Below are positions 51,808-60,072 of a stretch of DNA of 64,000 nucleotides, piece by piece (position 1 is the stretch's first letter; each line of letters begins with the position of its first letter). The stretch lies in assembly GCF_024362205.1 (NCBI RefSeq), contig NZ_CP101462.1, positions 2,198,501 to 2,262,500 on the forward strand, given 5' to 3'. The stretch comes from Exiguobacterium aurantiacum. GTDB taxonomy: Bacteria; Bacillota; Bacilli; Exiguobacteriales; Exiguobacteriaceae. Below the pieces are notes generated by a model. The model made no database searches. It was given only the letters and a program-made list of their open reading frames with translations, and had not been told where the DNA came from. The position numbers and the translations under genes are program-made.

Positions 51808-52809
51808 TCAATTGTCGCGTTTCGCGAGGACGATGTACCACGAACCTTCTGGGATGAACGGGATGAATCGGACGTTGTCGAAGCCGACTTTGTGCATTTG
51901 ACGTCGCAATTCGCGAATTGTCGGTAACGGGTGCAAGTTGTCATGGAGGGTCATGAACGCATTGAACGCCGAAGCAAAACGCGAACCGAGGGGCGTCTCT
52001 GCGAGCGGGGTGACGAGGACGGCGACGCCGGACGTCTCAAGATTCTCGAGCATCCGTTCGAGCAATTCGATTCGTTTTTCAGGCGAGAAGTAATAGAGCA
52101 TGTTGTTCATCATGACGGCATCGAACCGGTCATCATGGTCCCAATCCATGAAATCAGCCACTTCGTAACGAATGTCGCCCGACTCGTCCTGCTCACGGGC
52201 TTCGGCGATGACCTCTTCTTCCAGGTCAATCCCGGTCAACTTCCAGTCCGGTTCGAGACCATGCAGTTTTCGTAAATAACCACCGTGTCCACAACCGATA
52301 TCGAGCATTGTCTTCACGTCGGCCTGACGTAACAACTGTTGAACGACCGGGAAGGCGACCGTCTCGACGAGCGTCGACGTCTGTGCGACGACCTGGCCAT
52401 GCGTCGCCCCATCGAACGTCTTCTGCTTACCCGACTCTAAAAAGTCAGGGTACGCGATGAGCGCCGGGATGTGCAGCTCCATCATCTCTTGGAGCATGAA
52501 GCCGATGCTGCGCTCATCTTCGTGCGACAGTTGATACTTCAAACTACGTGTCGGGAAGTAACGCCAACCTTTCTTTTTCAAATGACGAACGGCGACCCCG
52601 ACTTCGAGCCAACGCTCGAGCGCGAGCTTCGTCAACGGTTGCTTCAAGCGAAGCGTCATCTCCGCAAAGCTGGCTCCTCCTTGAAGCGCATCGAACAACC
52701 CATATTTATAGCCGATATACCCGTGCCAAAGCGGCAGGAATGATTCCGTTTGTTTCATCCATCTTCGCGCGTGCAGGACGCGTGACCATTCATTCATCTG
52801 TTGTTCCAT
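51808..52809 (-). CDS. SAM-dependent methyltransferase with winged-helix-like N-terminus
   Basis: 333 aa. Residues 1-150 resemble the dimerisation/winged-helix domain of small-molecule O-methyltransferases (ALERWLEVGVAVRHLKKKGW). Residues 160-330 hold the Rossmann domain: TMLDIGCGHGGYLRKL, LTGIDLEEEVI, FDAVMMNNMLYYF. GAGGTG precedes the ATG. Directly upstream of the crtN operon and in the same direction, so it might form a carotenoid methyl ester or methyl sugar; inference from position. Confidence 0.72.
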   Translation of the reverse strand: MEQQMNEWSRVLHARRWMKQTESFLPLWHGYIGYKYGLFDALQGGASFAEMTLRLKQPLTKLALERWLEVGVAVRHLKKKGWRYFPTRSLKYQLSHEDERSIGFMLQEMMELHIPALIAYPDFLESGKQKTFDGATHGQVVAQTSTLVETVAFPVVQQLLRQADVKTMLDIGCGHGGYLRKLHGLEPDWKLTGIDLEEEVIAEAREQDESGDIRYEVADFMDWDHDDRFDAVMMNNMLYYFSPEKRIELLERMLENLETSGVAVLVTPLAETPLGSRFASAFNAFMTLHDNLHPLPTIRELRRQMHKVGFDNVRFIPFIPEGSWYIVLAKRDN

Positions 52810-52872
52810 CGTTTCACCTCATCATCGTTATCACTGATTTTTTTATTTTCCCCTAATAATTTACGGACAAAC

Positions 52873-52905
52873 AAAAAAATCCCACTTCGATGTGCGAAGT
52901 GGGGA
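52873..52905 (-). terminator. rho-independent terminator of yisL
   Basis: Minus-strand TCCCCACTTCG/CGAAGTGGGA with one mismatch and seven T. Confidence 0.85.
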
Positions 52906-52910
52906 CCAAA

Positions 52911-53291
52911 TCAAATGAAGTTGCTGAAGAACGACTGTCCGTATGGCAACGCATAGCCGATGAAGATCGTCACGAGTGCGAGAATAGCAAAACCGCCGAA
53001 CATCGTGCCCGCAGGTTTGTGTTTCTTCACACGGATGAGCGTCATCTCACCAAAGATGAGCGCGAGCAGTCCGACCGTGATTTTCACGTGGTAGAACATG
53101 CCGCCACCGTTCAATTGTAAATACAAATAAAGTCCTGTGCCGAACGCGACGAGCAACATGAGTCGAAACGCCATATGGGCGATTTTCCCGCTCTTGTTGC
53201 CGTTTTTGTAGCCGATATAGGCGACAGCGAACAAGACGAGTAACAAGACCCAGCTCGTGACGTGCGTGTGTAGGAATGCAATCAATGGCAT
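52911..53291 (-). CDS. yisL: YisL-family membrane protein (UPF0344)
   Basis: 126 aa, four spans. Begins MPLIAFLHTHVTSWVLLLVL with conserved His residues; also MFYHVKITVGLLALIFGEM and MFGGFAILALV. Length and motif order match YisL/DUF1516. Function unknown. A 7-6-7 inverted repeat overlaps its -10. Confidence 0.82.
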   Translation of the reverse strand: MPLIAFLHTHVTSWVLLLVLFAVAYIGYKNGNKSGKIAHMAFRLMLLVAFGTGLYLYLQLNGGGMFYHVKITVGLLALIFGEMTLIRVKKHKPAGTMFGGFAILALVTIFIGYALPYGQSFFSNFI

Positions 53292-53312
53292 TCAAAGTCC
53301 CCCTTTCCATTA

Positions 53313-53355
53313 TGTACAACCTCTATTGTACACGAGTCACTCTGATTGCGGTCAA
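53313..53355 (-). promoter_or_regulatory. yisL promoter with inverted-repeat operator
   Basis: Minus-strand -35 TTGACC (53350-53355) and -10 TACAAT (53325-53330) with an unusually long 19-bp spacer. TGTACAA, six bases, TTGTACA (53313-53332) covers the -10 and start region. Confidence 0.5.
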
Positions 53356-53384
53356 GCGGGCAACTGAAAAATCTGATCGCCGAT

Positions 53385-53419
53385 CAAAAAGACGCCTGAT
53401 CGAGGAATGATCAGGCGCC
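53385..53419 (-). terminator. rho-independent terminator of the kinase operon
   Basis: Minus-strand GGCGCCTGATC/GATCAGGCGTC, seven-base loop, five T. Confidence 0.85.
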
Positions 53420-53436
53420 TTGTCGTACTCGGTCTA

Positions 53437-55995
53437 TCAAGCTGTCGTCGATTCTTGTTCGCGAACCGCGTATTCGAAGCTCGGAATCACGACCGTGAAC
53501 GTCGACCCTTGATGTTGGACCGACTCGACATGAATCTGTCCGGCGTGACCGCGCACGATCTCTTGACAGATCGGGAGACCAAGTCCGGTTCCACCGATTT
53601 CTCGGCTGTCCGAATTGTCGACCCGGTAGAACTTGTCGAAGAGACGGTCGAGCGCGTCGCTTGGAATACCGATTCCTTGGTCTTTCACTTTAATCGATAC
53701 CGATTGGTCATGGTGAGCCAATTCGACGGTGATTTTCCCGCCGTGCGGTGAATACTTCACGGCGTTCGAGAGCAAGTTGCTCATCAACTGTTTGAACTTC
53801 TGACAATCGGCGAACAGTTCATACGGACGATCATCGGCCGTGATGAGTTCGAACTTGTGCTTCAGCGAAGAAGCCTCATAGAACGTCATCATGTCGCGGA
53901 TGACCGGCTCGATATCGAGCTGTTCACGGTCGTACATCTGACTTCCGGCTTCCATCCGTTGCACGTCGAGGAAATCGTTGACGAGATGCGTCAAGCGCTC
54001 CGTCTCGGCGTGAATCGTTTGCAAGTACTTCGCCTGCTTCTCGTTCGGCAACTGCTTCTTGACCATGAGTTCGGTGAACCCGTAGATCGACGAGAGCGGT
54101 GTCCGCAACTCGTGAGAGATCGTCGAAATGAATTCGCTCTTCAAGCGTTCCGCCTCGGTCTCGCTCGTGATGTCACGGAAGACAAGCAACGTCCCTTTCG
54201 ACAACCCGCCGACGACGATGCGTTCGGCATACATCTGCAGGTTCATCTCGCCTTTACGGATCGAGAAGCTCACGCTGTCATGCGGGAAGTCGTCGGTGAA
54301 GAGGCGATCAGTATACTTCATAAAATCGTCTTCTTGGTCGACCGTCGTCGAAATCGTCTCCCGCCATTCATTCCATGACAGTTCTGCGAGTTCTCTCGAC
54401 GTGATGTCGTCAAGTTCCGGGAACATTTCATAGAGCGGTCGGTTGACGAAGACGTCATCGGTCGAATGCTCGACGTAAATGACTGCCTCCCGAATCGAGT
54501 CGAGAATTCGTTCCGTCTTCCCTTTCTCGCGCGTCATCTCTTCAAACAGACGCATCCGGAGAAGCGAGAGCGACAACTGACGGGCGAACGACATGATGTC
54601 GCCCATCTGTGTCTGCGTGAAGCGGTCCTTATAGCGGACGAGATAGATGAACGCGATAATCGAGTCATCCGTCGGGTCATGGACCGGTACGGCCGTCTCA
54701 TACATGTAGTACGGGTACGGGAGCGGATGGTCGCTCGCGACTTGTTTCGACGAATGGACCGTCGTCCGGAGCGTCATCGCCCGCGTCAAGACTGAATTCT
54801 CACTATCGAGCAACTGCCGGGTGAGCGTCTCGTTCAAGCCGTGGCTTGTGATCGAGAACGAGCCCGTCGCATCGACGAAGACGAGAGCGCCGACTTCGGA
54901 GTCGGTGATGGCGACCAGTTTCTCGATAATCTCTGGATAAGCCGTCAACGAGTCGCGGGCCGCGAGCGTCTCGGTCAATTCGTTGCGGTACGCCAGGTGC
55001 TGCTCGTTCTGTTGTGTCTGCTCCAAGATTTCTTCGAGCTCTTGCTGCTGCGCTTGAAGCTCTTCTTGTTGCGCGATCAATTCTTCTTGTTGCGCTTGCA
55101 GCTCGTGGTTCTTCTCGATCAAGTGACGTTCGTTGTCACGAAGCGTCTCGGCCATCTTGTTAAACGACCGGGACATAATCCCAATTTCGTCTTCGCGTTC
55201 CATTTGGTCGCTCAAATCGACGATTTCGCCTTTCAACAAGCGGTCAGATGCGATCGACAGACGCGAAATCAAACGTGTTTGACGACGCAGGAACGGTTGG
55301 ATGAACAACAAGATCAATGCCGCGAACGACAAGATACTCGCAATCCAAAGGAATTGTAAAATGTTATTGTTTAACTTCCAAGCGTCGTATACTTTTTGCT
55401 TTTCTTCATCCATCAACGATTTATAATCGTTTAACGCCGTCTCGATTTGTTGGATCGGGCCGAGTGTATCGATGCCGCGCTCTGGGTTATAAGGAACTAC
55501 CCCTTGCTCGATCAAGCGCTGAGCGGTCGGTAACGCTAACACCGTCTCCGGGTCAATCGTCGTCTCGGTAATTTCACCGTCAGCGCGCAACTGTCCGTAC
55601 TCCGTCGTCACCGGAAGGATGACGCCGAAATAGAAATCGTGGAACTCTTGCAAGTCTTCTGCGAAAATCTCACCTTGTTTCGTCTGGACGACACTCTTGA
55701 ACCAGTTGATTTCTTGTTGGAACTCGTTCTCTTTCACTTGGGCCCGTTCGAGCGAATCGGCATCTCCAAATAAGAGATACCCACGCGAATCATATTGGGC
55801 GCCTTGCCACTCGTCCCACAACGTGTTCAACCGATCAATCCGTTCATCGACATCTTCTAACCGTTGTTCGTTTTCAGCGACCCGCTCTTCCATGTACGTG
55901 TACATGAAAATCGATCCGACGAGTGCGAGCGCGAGGAACGAATAGAGGACGACCATGAGATCGCGTCCGAGTTTTTGTTTAAACCATCTGTTCAA
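53437..55995 (-). CDS. multidomain membrane sensor histidine kinase
   Basis: 852 aa. Span at about 15-33, extracellular sensor of some 180 residues (coiled, CHASE3-like), span at about 217-237, HAMP (238-290), a glutamine-rich coiled coil made of repeats such as QAQQEEL (about 290-345), GAF (about 350-495), PAS (about 500-620), HisKA with ISHELRTPLSSIYGF, and HATPase with NLLSNAVKYSP, DQGIGIP and GGTGLGLPI. Its start overlaps the receiver gene by four bases, giving a likely pair. Signal unknown. Confidence 0.88.
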   Translation of the reverse strand: MNRWFKQKLGRDLMVVLYSFLALALVGSIFMYTYMEERVAENEQRLEDVDERIDRLNTLWDEWQGAQYDSRGYLLFGDADSLERAQVKENEFQQEINWFKSVVQTKQGEIFAEDLQEFHDFYFGVILPVTTEYGQLRADGEITETTIDPETVLALPTAQRLIEQGVVPYNPERGIDTLGPIQQIETALNDYKSLMDEEKQKVYDAWKLNNNILQFLWIASILSFAALILLFIQPFLRRQTRLISRLSIASDRLLKGEIVDLSDQMEREDEIGIMSRSFNKMAETLRDNERHLIEKNHELQAQQEELIAQQEELQAQQQELEEILEQTQQNEQHLAYRNELTETLAARDSLTAYPEIIEKLVAITDSEVGALVFVDATGSFSITSHGLNETLTRQLLDSENSVLTRAMTLRTTVHSSKQVASDHPLPYPYYMYETAVPVHDPTDDSIIAFIYLVRYKDRFTQTQMGDIMSFARQLSLSLLRMRLFEEMTREKGKTERILDSIREAVIYVEHSTDDVFVNRPLYEMFPELDDITSRELAELSWNEWRETISTTVDQEDDFMKYTDRLFTDDFPHDSVSFSIRKGEMNLQMYAERIVVGGLSKGTLLVFRDITSETEAERLKSEFISTISHELRTPLSSIYGFTELMVKKQLPNEKQAKYLQTIHAETERLTHLVNDFLDVQRMEAGSQMYDREQLDIEPVIRDMMTFYEASSLKHKFELITADDRPYELFADCQKFKQLMSNLLSNAVKYSPHGGKITVELAHHDQSVSIKVKDQGIGIPSDALDRLFDKFYRVDNSDSREIGGTGLGLPICQEIVRGHAGQIHVESVQHQGSTFTVVIPSFEYAVREQESTTA

Positions 55996-56354
55996 TTCAC
56001 GATGCCTCCTATAATCTTCACCAATTCAAGTGGACTGAACGGCTTCGAAATAAAGTAGTCGACGCCAATCTCATTCGCGCAATCACGATCAGATTGTTGG
56101 CTCTTCGCCGTGAGCATCATCACTTTCGTATGTTGACGTCCCGGTAGTTTCCGTACCTTCTCGATGACCTCAAGACCGGTCATGCCTGGCATCATATGGT
56201 CGACAATCACGAGGTCATACTCGTTCTGTTCGATTAGCCGATAGGCTTCAAGGCCGTCTGGTGCTTCATCAATGTCATATCCTTCATCTTCTAATGTATC
56301 TAAAACAAGCATCCGTAATACTTCTTCATCTTCTGCTAGTAAAATTTTTACCAT
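55992..56354 (-). CDS. stand-alone receiver-domain response regulator
   Basis: 120 aa consisting of one CheY-like domain: acidic pair in LLAEDEEVL, phospho-Asp in LVIVDHMMPGMTG, Thr in MLTAKSQQ, Lys in ISKPFSPLEL. No output domain, so it must act by protein contact or as a phosphorelay link. First gene of the pair with the large kinase. Confidence 0.9.
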   Translation of the reverse strand: MVKILLAEDEEVLRMLVLDTLEDEGYDIDEAPDGLEAYRLIEQNEYDLVIVDHMMPGMTGLEVIEKVRKLPGRQHTKVMMLTAKSQQSDRDCANEIGVDYFISKPFSPLELVKIIGGIVN

Positions 56355-56413
56355 GACGATTCCTCCATTTTTTATCCCATTCCATTATTTTACCGGATTC
56401 AGTACGTAATCAC

Positions 56414-56450
56414 AAAAAATAAGGGTGTACGGTGTATAACCGTACCCCTT
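56414..56450 (-). terminator. rho-independent terminator of addBA
   Basis: Minus-strand AAGGGGTACGG/CCGTACACCCTT with one mismatch, then ATTTTTTG. Confidence 0.75.
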
Positions 56451-56469
56451 TTTCTTCACAACGTCTACC

Positions 56470-59400
56470 TTATAATACAACAATTTCCTGTAATTCGAGC
56501 GAATAAATGAGCATCTGTCCGACCGTGATTCCCCAAATCGCCTCGATGGCCTCGCGATAGAGCGATAATTGGACGTGATAGCGGTCGCGCAACATTTGTT
56601 TCGCCGCTTCACGGGAGTCGCTCGAGAAGAGCACGGAGTCCGATTTATAATCGAGGAGCACATACGTCTCGCCGTCATGGAACAGACAATCGATAATCCC
56701 TTGGATGAGCACATGCTCGTCCGTGAACGTCTCGCCCGGATTCACCCGATCGGCCGGAACCGTGTACGTGAAAGGCAACTCGCGCCACCCCTGTCCAGCT
56801 TGGAGCGCCGACGTTAACGCACGTCCGGTTTCCGAGGCAAAGAACGCCTCGATTTCAGCACTCGCGAGCCGTGCCGTCTCGGCCTCGACCGGACTGAGCA
56901 TGCCGTCGGCTTCCCAGCGGTCGATTTGGACGTCGAGCGGCTCCGACGGGTCGATCAATTGGAAGACGAGATGTAACGTCGTCCCCCGCTCGGCTCCCGA
57001 CTGTTGCGACTGTTTCCACTTCGGCTCGCGGTACGGCGTGTCACTCGCCCGGTACGTCTCTTCAAACGCTGCCTGCTCGAGCTGAAGCGCACGTTTCAGT
57101 TCAGTGACCGTTTGCTTGGCCGCCGTCTCGGTCGCGGCTTGGGCCGGGTATGCATAGGTGAACGCCCGGCGGACGAATTCCGTGACGTTCGCCTCGTCTT
57201 TGACCGGGAAGTCGATCGCCTCGAACTGCTTGACGTGATGGAGCTGCGCCATCATCTCTTGAAGCGTGGCGACTTCTGCCAAGTCTTCCTCCCCGATGAT
57301 GCGGTACGTCCATGGCGTCGCTTCCGGCTGCGGTGCGATGACCGGAAACCCTTGCTGTTCCAAAAACGTGGCGGCCCCTTCGAGTTTCAGGAGCGCCGGT
57401 GCCACCCAATCGAGATACGTCTTCGCCTCGCGGCGCGCATCGGCTGACAAGGTCGTTCCCGTCTGTTCGACGTGCAACCATTGCCCGACCTGTTTCCCCG
57501 GCTCTTTGACCGTCCCGACCAAAATCAATTTCTCTTTGGCACGAGTGAGCGCGACATATAAGACGCGCATCTCTTCGGCTTTCATCGTCGCATCAAGGTC
57601 TCGTCGAATCATCTCTTTGACGAACGTCTCCGTTCTCGTGCGGGTGACGACGTCAATCGCGTCGAGGGAGATTCCATAGCGTTTATGGAAGATGACGCGT
57701 TGCATTTGATCGCGCTTGTTGAACTGCTTCCCAAGCTGGGCCACGATCGTGACCGGGAACTCGAGTCCTTTTGATTTGTGGACCGTCATGATCCGGACGA
57801 CGTTTTCTTCTTCACCGAGCGAACGCGCCTCGGACAAATCTTCACCGTTATCCTGAAGCCGGTCCATCACACGGAGGAAACGATACAAACCGCGGTACCC
57901 GCTTCGCTCATACGCCAAGGCCCGGTCATAGAGCGCCTTCAAGTTTTCCTGACGCCCTTTTCCGCCCGGCAAACCTCCGGCAAAGTCATAAAACCCGGTG
58001 TCGTTGAACACTTGTTGAATCAATTCCGACAGACTGTGGTTACGAGCGAACGTCCGCCACGCCGACAACGCGTCGAGGACATCGCCGCACTTCAGACCGA
58101 GGTCGTCCTCATCGTCCGCTTTCGCTTTAAGCGCCTCAAAGAACGAGTCCTCTGATTCAAGGCGGATCTTAGCCAGTTCTTGGTCGCTGAACCCAAACAT
58201 CGGCGAGCGAAGCGCTCCAGCGAGCGGGATGTCTTGGAGCGGGTTGTCGATCAATTTTAAGACCGCAAGCATCATCCGAATCTCCGTCGCTTGGAAATAG
58301 CCGCCGTCCGAATCGGTATAGGCCGGAATGTTGTATTGTGTCAAAATATCCATCAATTGCTCGACCCGCTCTTTTTTAGAACGGACCAAGATGACGATGT
58401 CACGATATTCGCACGACCGAAGCAAACCCGTCGCCTCATCGGTCACTTTGAACGGTTCCTCGCTCGAGACGAGCTCTAAAATCCGGGTCGCGATGGCCCG
58501 GCCTTCGAGTTCTTGTTTCGACAAATCGCGGCTCTCCCCGTTGACGAGAATGAGTTCAGGACTCGCCTCGAGTGCCTCATAGTCACGTCCCGGGACGAGA
58601 CGTGCCGCCTCATCGTATTCAATCTCACTTACTTCCTCGTCCATCAACCGGACGAATAAGTCGTTAATGCCGTGGAGCACTTCGGCCCGGCTTCTGAAGT
58701 TTTGGGACAAGTCGATGCGTTGTCCCGACCCATTCTGTTTGAAGCGCGTCGCCTTCTCGATGAACAGGCGAGGTTCGGCATGGCGGAACCGGTAAATCGA
58801 TTGTTTGATATCGCCGACCATGAAAAGATTCCCGACGTGCTCGGCTTCATAGCTGACGAGCCCGATAATCGTCTCTTGAATCTCGTTCGTGTCTTGATAC
58901 TCGTCGATCAATACTTCGGCGAAACGCTGTTTGTATAGGGATGCGACCGAGGACGGTCCGTCCCCGTCCCGTAGAATAGCGAGCGCGTAATGCTCGAGGT
59001 CACTGAAGTCGACGAAGGCACGATCCCGCTTCGCCTGTTCATAGGCGGCACCGAACGTCCGAACGGTCTTGACGAGCGTCTCGACGAGCGGACGTTGCGT
59101 CATCAATACGTCTAAATAATCAGCCCCGCTCGTGCCCGCTTGAGCGATGGCCTCACTCAATTTTTTCTTCGCCTGGTCGTAAGCCGGCTTCAAAACCGTG
59201 TGATAGACGTGATGCTCGTCTTTCTTTTGTACGGATTTCATCGTGCCGAATTTGACCGCACGGGCCGCCGTCTCGAGTTCGCTCCATTTGAACGAGTCGG
59301 GATCGAGCGTCGCAAACGGTAAAATCGCCTGATGCACGTTTTCCGACTGCGCCTCATACCCGGCGAGTCGAAGCTCAATGGCGACGCGGCGAAGCTGGCG

Positions 59401-60072
59401 CAACGCTTTTTCGATGTCCACCCAAAGCAGGCGTCCGAATTCAATCAACAGTTGTTCCTCGTCAGGGTCCCCCTCGAACTGATACAACGACACGAGTTCA
59501 TCCAAGTATGCTTCCGGGTTCGGTAGCGTCCGCGCATACTGGTAGAGGCCTAGAATCAACTCTTCAATCTCACTGTCGCCTCGATCGGACGTGTACGCGT
59601 CAATCAACGCGAAGAAGGCATGGTCTTGTTGCCCGTACGCCTCCTCGAGCACATCTTCGAGCACATCGTCCTGCAAGAGGACCAAGTCCCGCTCCTCGGC
59701 GATTTTGAACGCCGGGTCGAGGTCGAGCAAATAGTAGTTCTCCCGAATCACTTCGAGACAGAACGAGTGAATCGTCGTGATGAGCGCTCGGTTGAGCATT
59801 TGGCGTTGCTTGCGAATATATGCGTTCTCAGGGTCATCACGGAGTGCCCCGTCGAGCGCTTTGGCAATCCGTCGCTTCATCTCGGCCGCGGCCGCATTCG
59901 TGAATGTGACCACGAGCATGCGGTCGGCCGTCAGTTCGTCCGCTTCATCCAAGAGACGGCTCGCGAGTCGTTCCACGAGGACTGCCGTCTTGCCGGACCC
60001 GGCCGCCGCCGAGACGAGCACGTGCGATCCTCTGGCATCAATGGCCGCTTGTTGGTCATTCGTCCACTTCAT
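56470..60072 (-). CDS. addA: AddA helicase-nuclease subunit
   Basis: 1200 aa from MKWTNDQQAAIDARG; TAGGAGGTG lies upstream, and a GTG nine bases earlier falls within that site. UvrD-type helicase: Walker A SAAAGSGKTAVL, LIDEYQDTNEIQ, QSIYRFRHAEP, VRIMTVHKSKGLEFP and YVALTRAKEKL. C-terminal RecB-type nuclease with LIQGIIDCLFHD and YVLLDYKSD. With AddB it resects double-strand breaks to Chi. Overlaps addB by 17 nt. Confidence 0.96.
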   Translation of the reverse strand: MKWTNDQQAAIDARGSHVLVSAAAGSGKTAVLVERLASRLLDEADELTADRMLVVTFTNAAAAEMKRRIAKALDGALRDDPENAYIRKQRQMLNRALITTIHSFCLEVIRENYYLLDLDPAFKIAEERDLVLLQDDVLEDVLEEAYGQQDHAFFALIDAYTSDRGDSEIEELILGLYQYARTLPNPEAYLDELVSLYQFEGDPDEEQLLIEFGRLLWVDIEKALRQLRRVAIELRLAGYEAQSENVHQAILPFATLDPDSFKWSELETAARAVKFGTMKSVQKKDEHHVYHTVLKPAYDQAKKKLSEAIAQAGTSGADYLDVLMTQRPLVETLVKTVRTFGAAYEQAKRDRAFVDFSDLEHYALAILRDGDGPSSVASLYKQRFAEVLIDEYQDTNEIQETIIGLVSYEAEHVGNLFMVGDIKQSIYRFRHAEPRLFIEKATRFKQNGSGQRIDLSQNFRSRAEVLHGINDLFVRLMDEEVSEIEYDEAARLVPGRDYEALEASPELILVNGESRDLSKQELEGRAIATRILELVSSEEPFKVTDEATGLLRSCEYRDIVILVRSKKERVEQLMDILTQYNIPAYTDSDGGYFQATEIRMMLAVLKLIDNPLQDIPLAGALRSPMFGFSDQELAKIRLESEDSFFEALKAKADDEDDLGLKCGDVLDALSAWRTFARNHSLSELIQQVFNDTGFYDFAGGLPGGKGRQENLKALYDRALAYERSGYRGLYRFLRVMDRLQDNGEDLSEARSLGEEENVVRIMTVHKSKGLEFPVTIVAQLGKQFNKRDQMQRVIFHKRYGISLDAIDVVTRTRTETFVKEMIRRDLDATMKAEEMRVLYVALTRAKEKLILVGTVKEPGKQVGQWLHVEQTGTTLSADARREAKTYLDWVAPALLKLEGAATFLEQQGFPVIAPQPEATPWTYRIIGEEDLAEVATLQEMMAQLHHVKQFEAIDFPVKDEANVTEFVRRAFTYAYPAQAATETAAKQTVTELKRALQLEQAAFEETYRASDTPYREPKWKQSQQSGAERGTTLHLVFQLIDPSEPLDVQIDRWEADGMLSPVEAETARLASAEIEAFFASETGRALTSALQAGQGWRELPFTYTVPADRVNPGETFTDEHVLIQGIIDCLFHDGETYVLLDYKSDSVLFSSDSREAAKQMLRDRYHVQLSLYREAIEAIWGITVGQMLIYSLELQEIVVL

